Shown in pieces: positions 42,711 to 49,927 of a stretch of DNA of 64,000 nucleotides (position 1 is the stretch's first letter; each line of letters starts with the position of its first letter). The stretch lies in assembly GCF_042656585.1 (NCBI RefSeq), contig NZ_JBHSPG010000022.1; one strand, 5' to 3'. Made by a program: the position numbers and the translations under genes. This stretch comes from Thalassorhabdus alkalitolerans. GTDB taxonomy: Bacteria > Bacillota > Bacilli > Bacillales > Marinococcaceae. The notes under the pieces were generated by a model. The model saw only the letters and a list, made by a program, of their open reading frames with translations. It was not told the origin of the DNA and made no database searches.

Positions 42711-43367
42711 TTACACGGTCGGCTCTTTCACCTTTTCCATGAAATTTTCCAAGGCAGCTAAATGTGTAATATTTTCATTACACTCCTGACTGTCTGAACA
42801 TATATAATGTCCTAGTGATTTATAATAATTTGGATCACTTGTACTTGTAGCATTTGTGACAGCTGAAACAAATGAAACCTTGGTCTGCTTCTGACAGAAA
42901 AAGCATATATTTTTATGTTGCACTGGAGTGTACTTTCCTTCAATTCCAATCCACTCACCGTTTTGTTCATAGACAATGAATTTTTTCTGCAGGCTAATAT
43001 CATTCCACCCTAGATAAGTAAGTTTTGAAAAATCTATTTCTTCAAGATCAGGCAGGTTTAGTTTTTTATTTTTCTTAAACAACTTTCTCAGTGTATCTTC
43101 TGATACTGATGGAAACGAAAGGATATAGGAAGATAAGGAATGAAGATAATTGTGAAAATCCTGCTCTTGTTTCAGATCAATGATCAAGCCGAGCATTTGT
43201 CTCTGCTGGTTTGTCAGCCCTTCAAATTGAGCCAGTATTTTCTCCTCAGCATTTGCTTTCACCGCACTAATAACTGATTCATCTTTTACCTGAAGGTAAT
43301 TTTTTTGAAGCTGAAAGGCCTGCTGTTTTATAAAGTTATATTGGTGGTTATAAATAAAAGGTTCCAT
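42711..43367 (-). CDS. FusB/FBP-type elongation factor G-binding protein
   Basis: A 218-aa two-domain protein. The N-terminal half is a helical bundle (about 1-110); the C-terminal half is a treble-clef zinc finger with ICFFCQKQTKVSFVSAVT and SLGHYICSDSQECNENI supplying CxxC and a His/Cys pair. This is the pattern of the FusB/FusC and FBP family that bind EF-G and rescue it from fusidic acid stalling. A chromosomal, intrinsic copy; whether it gives resistance cannot be told. The gap from 43368 to 43635 shows no clear feature. Confidence 0.78.
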   Translation of the reverse strand: MEPFIYNHQYNFIKQQAFQLQKNYLQVKDESVISAVKANAEEKILAQFEGLTNQQRQMLGLIIDLKQEQDFHNYLHSLSSYILSFPSVSEDTLRKLFKKNKKLNLPDLEEIDFSKLTYLGWNDISLQKKFIVYEQNGEWIGIEGKYTPVQHKNICFFCQKQTKVSFVSAVTNATSTSDPNYYKSLGHYICSDSQECNENITHLAALENFMEKVKEPTV

Positions 43368-43635
43368 GTTGTTCCCTCTCCTTTTGGAAGCTGATGTAGG
43401 TGCCGCCTGAACTCTCTTGTAGCGTCTACTTATCTCTGCCCTTTATTCTCCCCTGTAAAAACCTCTCTTTTCCTAAATTAAAAAAAGGGTGTAAGAAATC
43501 CTCCACTTCCGCGTCTTTCTTTTCCTGATTCCTTACGAAGAAGGTCCTGAAAATGGGTAGATTTAGGCGCTCGTGCTTTCAGGGTATACTTCCTCCAGCT
43601 TTTCTCCTTAAAACAATAACTCTTGTCAGCTTACT

Positions 43636-43668
43636 AAAAAAGGAACCCTTTTTCAGGTTCCTTTTCAA
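43636..43668. terminator. Terminator after ectD
   Basis: AAAAAGGAACCC and GGTTCCTTTTC form the stem with T-run on the minus strand. Confidence 0.7.
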
Positions 43669-43674
43669 AACTGC

Positions 43675-44604
43675 TTATTTCTTTATTCTAGAAGAGATAT
43701 CTCCACTAATCGGTGTGATCGGCTGCACGTTTTCACGGTTGGCTACGAACTCAGGTCGCGGCTCTTTGCCGGAAAACGGCTCCTGAAGCTTATTGGTAAT
43801 CGAGTTATAGACAAAGAAAACATTGCTTCGCGGATAAGGAGAGATATTCCCTGCAGATCCGTGCATCGTGTTGCACTCAAAGAACAACACAGATCCTGCC
43901 GGACCGGTTGCACGGTCAATGCGTCCTCCTGCCTGGTCCACCAGCCACTTCATGCTTTCATTATCCGGCACCCCAAGCTCCTGCTTTTGAAGAGAGCTCT
44001 TATAGTTTGCATCCGGAGTTTCACCAGGGCAGGAAACAAACCATTTGTGGGACCCTGGGATCAGCATAAGCGGTCCATTGTATTCATAGTTGTCCGTAAG
44101 AACAATTGAGCAGCTGACTGCACGCATGTTCGGCATGCCGTCCTCTACGTGCCATGTTTCAAAGTCAGAGTGCCAGTAGAATTCTTTCCCTTTGAAACCG
44201 GGCTTGAAGTTAATACGGGATTGATTAATGTACACCTGATCTCCTAAAAGCTGCTCAGCAACCTTTACAATTCGCTCATTTTTTGAAAGCTCTTGAAAGA
44301 AGTTCCCATCTTTATGAGTCTCAAAAACAGAACGGATTTCATTGCTTCCCGGTTCCTTGATCACATCGTCAGCATCTCTGCTTTCATTCTCTTTCATCGT
44401 ACTATCCAGTTCTTTTTTCATGATTTCTACTTCTTCATCATTAAACATCTTCTCAAAGAGTAAGTAGCCATTATTTTCGTAGAAGTCAAGATCCTTATGG
44501 CTTAAAGGGCCTTTATCTCTTGATTCTGAATGAATTACTGGATCTTTTCTTTCAATTATTCGCGTGTTTTCGCCTTTCCTGGATGGATATAAATCTTTTT
44601 GCAT
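43675..44604 (-). CDS. ectD: Ectoine 5-hydroxylase EctD
   Basis: A non-heme Fe(II)/2-oxoglutarate dioxygenase that turns ectoine into 5-hydroxyectoine. 309 aa. The EctD signature FYWHSDFETWHVEDGMPNMRAVS is complete: HxD of the iron triad is in HSDFE near residue 150, and the second His in NTMHGSAGN near residue 250; LTDNYEYNGPLMLIPGSH and NVFFVYNS follow as usual. The ATG at 44604 (MQKDLYPSRKG) has GGAGAG before it; an in-frame start at 44634 is unlike EctD. No ectABC biosynthetic genes are in the window, so ectD is separated from them. Four KGG genes lie upstream in the same direction. Confidence 0.93.
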   Translation of the reverse strand: MQKDLYPSRKGENTRIIERKDPVIHSESRDKGPLSHKDLDFYENNGYLLFEKMFNDEEVEIMKKELDSTMKENESRDADDVIKEPGSNEIRSVFETHKDGNFFQELSKNERIVKVAEQLLGDQVYINQSRINFKPGFKGKEFYWHSDFETWHVEDGMPNMRAVSCSIVLTDNYEYNGPLMLIPGSHKWFVSCPGETPDANYKSSLQKQELGVPDNESMKWLVDQAGGRIDRATGPAGSVLFFECNTMHGSAGNISPYPRSNVFFVYNSITNKLQEPFSGKEPRPEFVANRENVQPITPISGDISSRIKK

Positions 44605-44712
44605 TGCTAAACACTCTCCAATTAAAAGATTCAAATTTTAATGCATAAAAAGGGGGGTCTTTCGGCCTGCTTATTTCTTTTCTATAACTATTCTCTATGC
44701 TAGAATAGAAAT

Positions 44713-44736
44713 CAGGGTCCTCTGACCAGGACCCTG
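44713..44736 (-). terminator. Hairpin between the KGG genes and ectD
   Basis: CAGGGTCCT and AGGACCCTG with a short loop; only a weak T-run follows, so it may attenuate rather than stop. Confidence 0.5.
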
Positions 44737-44797
44737 AAAACTGCTTTGAGAAGAGACAAGTTCATAGGCAGGATCTGCCGTCTATGAAGCAGAAATC

Positions 44798-45124
44798 TTA
44801 GCGATTGTCAGAGTTATTGTTTGAGTTTTCGCCGCCCTTTTGACCGATGTCCTGGTAGAACTCCTTGCCATGCTCACGGCTTGTCTTTTCTCCACCTTTT
44901 TGACCGATTTCCTCGTAGAACTCTTTATCCTTTTCTCGGCTTGTCGTTTCCCCGCCCTTTTGACCGATCTCCTCATAGAAATCTTTACCATGTTCCTGGC
45001 TTGTTGTTTCGCCGCCTTTTTGGCCTATTTCCTCATAGAATTCCTGGCCGTGCTCACGACTGGTCTTTTCTCCGCCTTTACGTCCTGCTTCTTCTCGACT
45101 CATGCGATCATTATTACGTGCCAT
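44798..45124 (-). CDS. KGG-repeat stress protein (GsiB-like hydrophilin), copy 1
   Basis: A 108-aa very hydrophilic protein made of 20-residue units of the form KGGETTSREHGKDFYEEIGQ (five KGG units), beginning MARNNDRMSREEAGR. This is the KGG/GsiB-type family (PF10685-like), LEA-like proteins induced by stress and desiccation. The ATG at 45124 follows GAGGAGG. No cysteine, hydrophobic core or signal. The DNA repeat unit is 60 bp, which makes assembly uncertain. Confidence 0.85.
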   Translation of the reverse strand: MARNNDRMSREEAGRKGGEKTSREHGQEFYEEIGQKGGETTSQEHGKDFYEEIGQKGGETTSREKDKEFYEEIGQKGGEKTSREHGKEFYQDIGQKGGENSNNNSDNR

Positions 45125-45210
45125 ACGTACATTCCTCCTCATATAAATATCAAATGATTTTTCAGTTGCACGAAACAGCTCTTGTTCATAGACTAGTCCT
45201 TTAGCAAGGG

Positions 45211-45606
45211 TTAGCGATTATTGTTGTTAGACCTGCTTTCCCCGCCTTTTTGACCAATATCCTTGTAGAAGTCTTTTCCGTGTTCACGGCTTGTTGTTTC
45301 GCCGCCTTTTTGGCCGATCTCCTCATAGAAATCTTTACCATGCTCACGGCTTGTTGTTTCGCCGCCTTTTTGGCCGATCTCTTCGTAATGATCCTGACCA
45401 TGTTCCTGGCTTGTTGTTTTCCCGCCTTTTTTCCCGATTTCCTGGAAATGCTGTTTGTCATATTTTTCGCTGGTGGTTTTTCCGCCTTTTTCCCCGATTT
45501 CTTCAAAGTGCTCTTGATCATAGCGCTTGCTTGTTGTTTCGCCGCCTTTACGTCCCGCTTCTTCACGGCTCATATTGTTATTGTTTTTGTTATTGTTTTG
45601 TGCCAT
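45211..45606 (-). CDS. KGG-repeat stress protein, copy 2
   Basis: A 131-aa hydrophilin beginning MAQNNNKNNNNMSREEAGR with six KGG units (KRYDQEHFEEIGEKGG, EKYDKQHFQEIGKKGG, QEHGQDHYEEIGQKGG and so on). Units near the N-terminus (EKYDKQHF) differ from those near the end (REHGKDFY), which are closest to copy 1, so the array has spread by unit exchange. AGGATGATTATC precedes the ATG; a ten-N gap begins 14 bases upstream and hides the control region. Confidence 0.85.
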   Translation of the reverse strand: MAQNNNKNNNNMSREEAGRKGGETTSKRYDQEHFEEIGEKGGKTTSEKYDKQHFQEIGKKGGKTTSQEHGQDHYEEIGQKGGETTSREHGKDFYEEIGQKGGETTSREHGKDFYKDIGQKGGESRSNNNNR

Positions 45607-45620
45607 GATAATCATCCTCC

Positions 45621-45630
45621 NNNNNNNNNN
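45621..45630. other. Assembly gap of ten N
   Basis: Directly upstream of the ribosome-binding site of KGG copy 2. The round number shows a placeholder, not a measured length. Confidence 0.95.
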
Positions 45631-45701
45631 AAAGGTAATTATTTCAATAACAGTCATCCACTCACTTACAACTTCCAACTATACGCAGAGGGGTGTTTAT
45701 C

Positions 45702-46001
45702 TTATTTATCTGATTTATCTGAGTTAGAGTTGCTGCTTCCGGAGTTCTTTCCACCCTTTTTGCCAATCTCTTCAAAATGCTCTTGACCGTACTTTTCCTT
45801 TACTTTCTCGCCGCCTTTACGTCCCGCTTCTTCGCGGCTCATGTTACTATCAGAGTTGCTGCTTCCGGAGTTTTCTCCACCCCTTTTACCAATCTCTTCA
45901 AAATGCTCTTGACCGTACTTTTCCTTTACTTTCTCGCCGCCTTTACGTCCCGCTTCTTCACGGCTCATATTGTTATTGTTTTTGTTATTGTTTTGTGCCA
46001 T
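45702..46001 (-). CDS. KGG-repeat stress protein, copy 3 (internally duplicated)
   Basis: A 99-aa hydrophilin that is a tandem duplication: the block MSREEAGRKGGEKVKEKYGQ and its continuation EHFEEIGKRGGENSGSSNSDS appear twice almost unchanged (second half begins at residue about 51). The internal copy still starts with the Met-Ser-Arg of a gene start, so two adjacent genes have probably fused by recombination. ATG at 46001, preceded by AGGAGGATGATTATC. A SigB-like promoter lies at 46036-46060. Confidence 0.85.
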   Translation of the reverse strand: MAQNNNKNNNNMSREEAGRKGGEKVKEKYGQEHFEEIGKRGGENSGSSNSDSNMSREEAGRKGGEKVKEKYGQEHFEEIGKKGGKNSGSSNSNSDKSDK

Positions 46002-46035
46002 GATAATCATCCTCCTTTGTTTATTGTTCACTGTT

Positions 46036-46060
46036 ATACCACTTGAAGTTTCTTCTAAAC
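46036..46060 (-). promoter_or_regulatory. SigB-like promoter for KGG copy 3
   Basis: On the minus strand GTTTAG, 13 bp, TGGTAT, near to the SigB consensus GTTTAA-N12-15-GGGWAW. Confidence 0.4.
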
Positions 46061-46094
46061 TTCTTATTTAGAAACGAGGGATAAAGTTTCTTTC

Positions 46095-46267
46095 TTATTT
46101 CTCGGAATCTGAGCTTTGGCTTCCGGAGTTCTTTCCACCCTTTTTGCCAATCTCTTCAAAATGCTCTTGACCGTACTTTTCCTTTACTTTCTCGCCGCCT
46201 NNNNNNNNNNTTTTCCTGCTTCTTCACGGCTCATGTTATTGTTATTATTGTTATTGTTTTGTGCCAT
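46095..46267 (-). CDS. KGG-repeat stress protein, copy 4 (interrupted by an N gap)
   Basis: Begins MAQNNNNNNNNMSREEAGK, is broken by ten N, and resumes GGEKVKEKYGQEHFEEIGKKGGKNSGSQSSDSEK to a stop at 46095. The length with ten N is not a multiple of three; removing them and adding two bases restores the frame and gives the expected KKGG text, so the real gap is probably two bases in a T-run (54 aa). Shortest copy, one full unit. AGGAGGATGATTATC precedes the ATG. Confidence 0.75.
46201..46210. other. Assembly gap of ten N
   Basis: Inside KGG copy 4; frame arithmetic implies the true gap is 2 bases (or 2 modulo 3). Confidence 0.9.
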
Positions 46268-46400
46268 GATAATCATCCTCCTTGATTTTTTCATTTCCAC
46301 TACAGTGTTTTATATTCCTATTTTTGTAATTGCATAAACACTCTTTTTCTAAGCCCTTTGACAATCATTACTAATGACTTATTTTGTTGTTGATAGCTGT

Positions 46401-46426
46401 TTATCCGTTGAGAATACTTCTTAAAC
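46401..46426 (-). promoter_or_regulatory. SigB-like promoter upstream of the KGG array
   Basis: On the minus strand GTTTAA (46426-46421), 14 bp, GGATAA (46406-46401), 5 of 6 matches at -10. About 130 bp before KGG copy 4. The remainder of 46427-46949 shows no other feature. Confidence 0.45.
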
Positions 46427-46949
46427 ATTTACAATTAAATTCAAACTCATAAATGAAAAAAGCTGTAGACAGAAATCCACCAGTGAGCACCTTTTCGCCT
46501 GGTTATTGTTAATTTTCCCCTAAAGTTTAAAAGGGCAGGAGGTTGCCTGGTTTTAATAATGCTTTCTCAATCAAGCCACTTCATTTCTGCTACCACCCAC
46601 TATGTACAAGATCCTCTTTAACAGAGTGCTTTTTCTGGCTTCTCTTTTCCTTACCTTACTTAAAACACCCTTCCCCCATGCCATAAACGTAGGCAAGCTA
46701 TGGACAGCCACATGCGATAAATAAATCGTCCACCTTGTCACTCACTGATTCCAAGGGATTTGGCTATTATTCCAGCCAAAACAAAGGTAGTTTGCCCTTC
46801 CTGTAATTTTTCGGCATCCACAATATGAAAATATACTATTACACTTCATAAAAGAAAAAGATATTGAAATTTTCAAATTTAGTATTAAAAGTGTTTTTCT
46901 TGTTCATATTAATAGATATTAAGATTACTAGGAGAAGGGAGATATTTGC

Positions 46950-47459
46950 ATGAATAAGCGACGTGATGCCTGGACAGAGGAACAAGATCAACTGCTGACG
47001 GATACTGTTCTTGCACATATAAAAAAGGGAAGCACCCAGTTAAAGGCTTTTGAGGAAGTGGGAGACGAGTTAAACCGATCATCTTCCGCTTGTGGGTTTC
47101 GCTGGAATGCGATCTTACGGGACAAAAATAAAAAACAGATTGAATTAGCTAAGAAAGAAAGGAAAATGAGAACAGAAGACAAAAGGAAAGAGTCTGCAGC
47201 CCCTCCTGAGACGGGAACTGCTTCTACTATCACCATTCCCGATATCATATCCTATTTGGAAGAAATATCCTCGTCTGTCAACGGACTTTCTCAAGAAAAA
47301 TTTGAAGAGCTTATCACACAGCGAAACGAACTTCAGCTTGAAAATAAAAAGCTTCATGCAATTATTGCCGACTTAAAGGAAGAATATGAAGCGGTGTATA
47401 AGGACTACAAAACACTGATGGAATTAATGGATCGTGCCAGAAAAAGAGATGCCGGCTGA
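46950..47459 (+). CDS. rsfA: RsfA-family transcriptional regulator
   Basis: A 169-aa protein with an N-terminal Myb/SANT-like DNA-binding region (RRDAWTEEQDQLLTDTVLAHIKKG and RSSSACGFRWNAIL, about 1-55) and a C-terminal coiled coil (about 110-160, ITQRNELQLENKKLHAIIADLKEEYEAVYKDYKTLMEL). RsfA tunes SigF-dependent forespore genes in B. subtilis; YlbO is a related protein. GAGAAGGGAG precedes the ATG. B. subtilis rsfA (ywfN) lies near ywfO, so moderate rearrangement has occurred. Confidence 0.8.
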   Translation: MNKRRDAWTEEQDQLLTDTVLAHIKKGSTQLKAFEEVGDELNRSSSACGFRWNAILRDKNKKQIELAKKERKMRTEDKRKESAAPPETGTASTITIPDIISYLEEISSSVNGLSQEKFEELITQRNELQLENKKLHAIIADLKEEYEAVYKDYKTLMELMDRARKRDAG

Positions 47460-47497
47460 TCCTTTCCTTTCTTTCATAAAGGGAGTTCACATAAAAA

Positions 47498-47521
47498 ACA
47501 CCGGGTCTTCTCCCGGTGTTC
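47498..47521. terminator. Bidirectional terminator
   Basis: AACACCGGG and CCCGGTGTT stem, loop TCTTCT, between convergent rsfA and the 60-aa gene. Confidence 0.8.
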
Positions 47522-47538
47522 CGCATGATTGCCTGCAT

Positions 47539-47721
47539 TTATTCCACTTTTGAGTATCCAAAGGGCTCTACTTTTGCGTAGTTTTCTTCATCAATAACCC
47601 AGTATCTTTCGTTGTTATCTTCCACTACAACTTCTTTATCCTTTGAAACATTAAGAGCTTCATTTTTCTCTTCAAATTTTTGAGCGGGAATTTGTAAATT
47701 ATCAATGACAATATAAGCCAA
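47539..47721 (-). CDS. Small protein of unknown function (60 aa)
   Basis: The likely product begins MAYIVIDNLQIPAQKFEEKNEAL and ends GYSKVE; hydrophilic, no signal. The proposed TTG start at 47721 has GGAGGTGA six bases before it; the in-frame ATG codons at 47736 and 47727 overlap that site. Not recognised. Confidence 0.5.
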   Translation of the reverse strand: MAYIVIDNLQIPAQKFEEKNEALNVSKDKEVVVEDNNERYWVIDEENYAKVEPFGYSKVE

Positions 47722-47773
47722 TGACATCACCTCCATCCTCCACTTTCCCTTTGAATGGAAAAGTTAAACAGCT

Positions 47774-48115
47774 CTATTTTAATCCTTTTTTCATTTGCCA
47801 CTGTTCTAATAAATGTTCTATTTCTTCTTTTTTTACTATTTTTTTACGGGGGGATGTTTTATCGGGAGCAGTTTGCCTTGCTTCTAATATAGCTTTAATC
47901 CCTGCAATATTTAATCCTTTATCAATCAAACTCTTGATTTCTGCACAATGATCTATATCCTCAAGTGAAAAGAGACGTTGGTTTCCCCGATTTCTTACCG
48001 GCTTAATTAAACCCTGCTCCTCATAATACCTAATTTGCCTGGCAGTCAATGAAGTAATCTCCTGGACCACACTGATGGGAAAAAAAGCGGTTTCACGCGG
48101 TATATGGTCACTCAC
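47774..48115 (-). CDS. MerR-family regulator, GlnR/TnrA-like
   Basis: A 113-aa MerR-type regulator. The N-terminus MSDHIPRETAFFPISVVQEIT then LTARQIRYYEEQGLIKPVRNRGNQRLFSLEDIDH follows the text of GlnR closely (from memory MSDNIRRSMPLFPIG...SARQIRYYEENGLI). It is shorter than GlnR (about 135 aa) and lacks the C-terminal RFF tail. glnA is not next to it, so TnrA-like standalone function fits better. The GTG at 48115 lies seven bases after GGAGG; the ATG at 48121 is too close. Lies downstream of the amtB operon, which carries a matching DNA box. Confidence 0.78.
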   Translation of the reverse strand: MSDHIPRETAFFPISVVQEITSLTARQIRYYEEQGLIKPVRNRGNQRLFSLEDIDHCAEIKSLIDKGLNIAGIKAILEARQTAPDKTSPRKKIVKKEEIEHLLEQWQMKKGLK

Positions 48116-48193
48116 ATCCATTCCTCCTTTTCAGTCAGGTGTTTATTCACTCTTTTTCGCGCCGTTCTTAAGACTTTATAAATAGGAGTCCTC

Positions 48194-48904
48194 TCAGCTA
48201 TTCAGGAAAGCATAGATTTCTTGAAGTGTTTGATACCCTTTCCTCTCTACGATCTCCACCATGCATTTCCACAGTTCAGCAGTTATTAAAGCATCCTCCA
48301 GAGCATGATGTCGTTTTTCTATTGGAATCCCATAATGGTTACAGCAATCATCTAACGTTTTTAACGGAACATCCGGGGCAGCAATTTTCAGCAAAAAAGA
48401 TGTATCTAACAAGCGGTGACGAAATTGAGAACCAAGAACCTGGTATGTAGCATGCTGTAAAAATTTTCTTTCGTGGCTGGCGTGGTGGGCTACAAGCACA
48501 TCTGTCCCCGCAAATCGGTAAAAGCCGTTTAACGCACTAGCAAGAGAAGGGGCCTTTTCCAATTCGTCCTTCCGTAAGCCTGTTAATTCAGATATTTCTT
48601 CAGAAAGAGCATGAGGAGCATTGACCAAGGAATAAAAGACTTTTTCATTTTGAACCTTCCCTTCCTTAATTTTTACCCCTCCTATAGAAAGGATTTGATC
48701 CCCTCTATCCGGAAAAAAGCCACTCGTTTCTAAATCTAACACGGTTACTTGCAAGTTTTTTAACTGACGTGTTAATGGCTGTTCTTTTTTCAAATCTTTT
48801 TGCAATTGGCGGATAAAAGAGAGCTGCTGCGGGGTGCTTTGTTCAAAAATAGCGCCTGGATCCTGACTGCCTAGTTTTGATACTTGCCGCATCCACTGAA
48901 ACAT
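48194..48904 (-). CDS. DEDDh-family 3'-5' exonuclease (DNA polymerase III epsilon-like)
   Basis: A 236-aa protein. After an amphipathic N-terminal helix region (1-45) comes the exonuclease domain: Exo I VLDLETSGFF (Asp57, Glu59), Exo II in VAHHASHERKFL and Exo III HHALEDALITAEL (His and Asp). The Exo II aspartate expected in HNAxFD is replaced here by Glu in SHERKFL, which may alter activity. The chosen ATG at 48904 follows AAAGGTGA; earlier ATG and GTG codons overlap the preceding stop. It is the third gene of the amtB operon. Could be a nuclease on RNA or nucleotides, or a phosphodiesterase reversing the neighbour NTase (inference). Confidence 0.8.
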   Translation of the reverse strand: MFQWMRQVSKLGSQDPGAIFEQSTPQQLSFIRQLQKDLKKEQPLTRQLKNLQVTVLDLETSGFFPDRGDQILSIGGVKIKEGKVQNEKVFYSLVNAPHALSEEISELTGLRKDELEKAPSLASALNGFYRFAGTDVLVAHHASHERKFLQHATYQVLGSQFRHRLLDTSFLLKIAAPDVPLKTLDDCCNHYGIPIEKRHHALEDALITAELWKCMVEIVERKGYQTLQEIYAFLNS

Positions 48905-48909
48905 CCCCA

Positions 48910-49926
48910 TCACCTTTCACCCGCTTCCATGTTACTCTTTGCTTCTGTTAACATCTCTTTCCCTTCTTTTATCCATAATTTAAGTTGTTGCTTTTGACCT
49001 TTTGGCAAGGAGCGTACTGGAATATAATGAACATCGTCATAGTGGTGGTGTTTTTCTGAAAAGGATGCTCTCAGTTCTAATAATTGTGAAAAACTCTTTT
49101 CCTTCTCTTGAAGAAAAGGGTATTTTTCTTTTAAGAGAGCCAGTCTTCTTAGGGTAGAGGGTTCTTCAATACCTTCTTTTAAGGCAAGCATCCTTGCAGC
49201 ATGCACATAAGGGAACAAAGCAGCTTCTTTGACATTAAAAAACCCGGTGTATGGTCCTTTTTCTTCCGTGAGAACCTGGCCAAATATTCCGATGCCTTTG
49301 TGAAGAACAGAAGTGTTTTCACCTATCCTCTTTCTCAGTTCCGACTCCTGCTTCACCCGCTCTAGTAAATGCTCTTTCACTTCCGAAAGAAGGCTTTCCT
49401 TTCCTGCAATAGTTCTTGCATCGCTAAAGGTAATTAAATACCTTAAAGTTTCCCACTCATTTGCTTGAATCCAGGCATCCAATTGTTCTTTCCATTCTAT
49501 TACTCCATGACACCATCTTGGATTGGAAGCCATTACATTCCCATCACAACGTGGGTATCCTACTTCCGCTAAGCCTTCACGAATCTCCTCTCCAAGCTTA
49601 AGAAAGTACTCCTGGCATCTTTTATCCTCACCTTGGAAAACGATTCCATGATCCTGATCACTAAACGTAGACTGCTCTAGTCTGCCCCCACTGCCCATTA
49701 CAAAGAAAGCAAAATGAGCAGGGGCTTTTCCCCGCTCACTTTTAACCTTTTCTATAGCTAACAAAACGGTTTCTGCAACCCATACATCGTGAGCCTTATT
49801 AAGAAGCTCATGGTTTCCCGTCACTTCTTTTGTCTCTTTCTCTCTCTTTTGTTTTATTTGTTCATAGGTGGTGAAAGAAGGCTGAGGAAGAAAGGATTCT
49901 TCCTCAGAATATATTATTTTTTCCAT
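48910..49926 (-). CDS. DUF294-type putative nucleotidyltransferase (GlnD-N-terminal-like)
   Basis: A 338-aa protein with the GlnD-like nucleotidyltransferase motif MGSGGRLEQSTFSDQDHGIVF (GSGGR near 78, D-Q-D near 90), which binds Mg-NTP. The C-terminal part is a helical DUF294_C region (about 190-330). It lacks the CBS and cNMP-binding domains common in such proteins, and the HD and ACT domains of GlnD. The ATG at 49926 is one base after the amtB stop, with GGGAG six bases before it; the in-frame extension to 50025 lies inside amtB. Substrate unproven: it could nucleotidylylate the transporter or another protein. Confidence 0.78.
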   Translation of the reverse strand: MEKIIYSEEESFLPQPSFTTYEQIKQKREKETKEVTGNHELLNKAHDVWVAETVLLAIEKVKSERGKAPAHFAFFVMGSGGRLEQSTFSDQDHGIVFQGEDKRCQEYFLKLGEEIREGLAEVGYPRCDGNVMASNPRWCHGVIEWKEQLDAWIQANEWETLRYLITFSDARTIAGKESLLSEVKEHLLERVKQESELRKRIGENTSVLHKGIGIFGQVLTEEKGPYTGFFNVKEAALFPYVHAARMLALKEGIEEPSTLRRLALLKEKYPFLQEKEKSFSQLLELRASFSEKHHHYDDVHYIPVRSLPKGQKQQLKLWIKEGKEMLTEAKSNMEAGER

Positions 49927-49927
49927 G

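Noticed and set aside
44821..45786. Long plus-strand open frames across the KGG genes
   Set aside because: They are the reverse of repeat-rich KGG codons; the minus-strand genes have sites, starts and family repeats.
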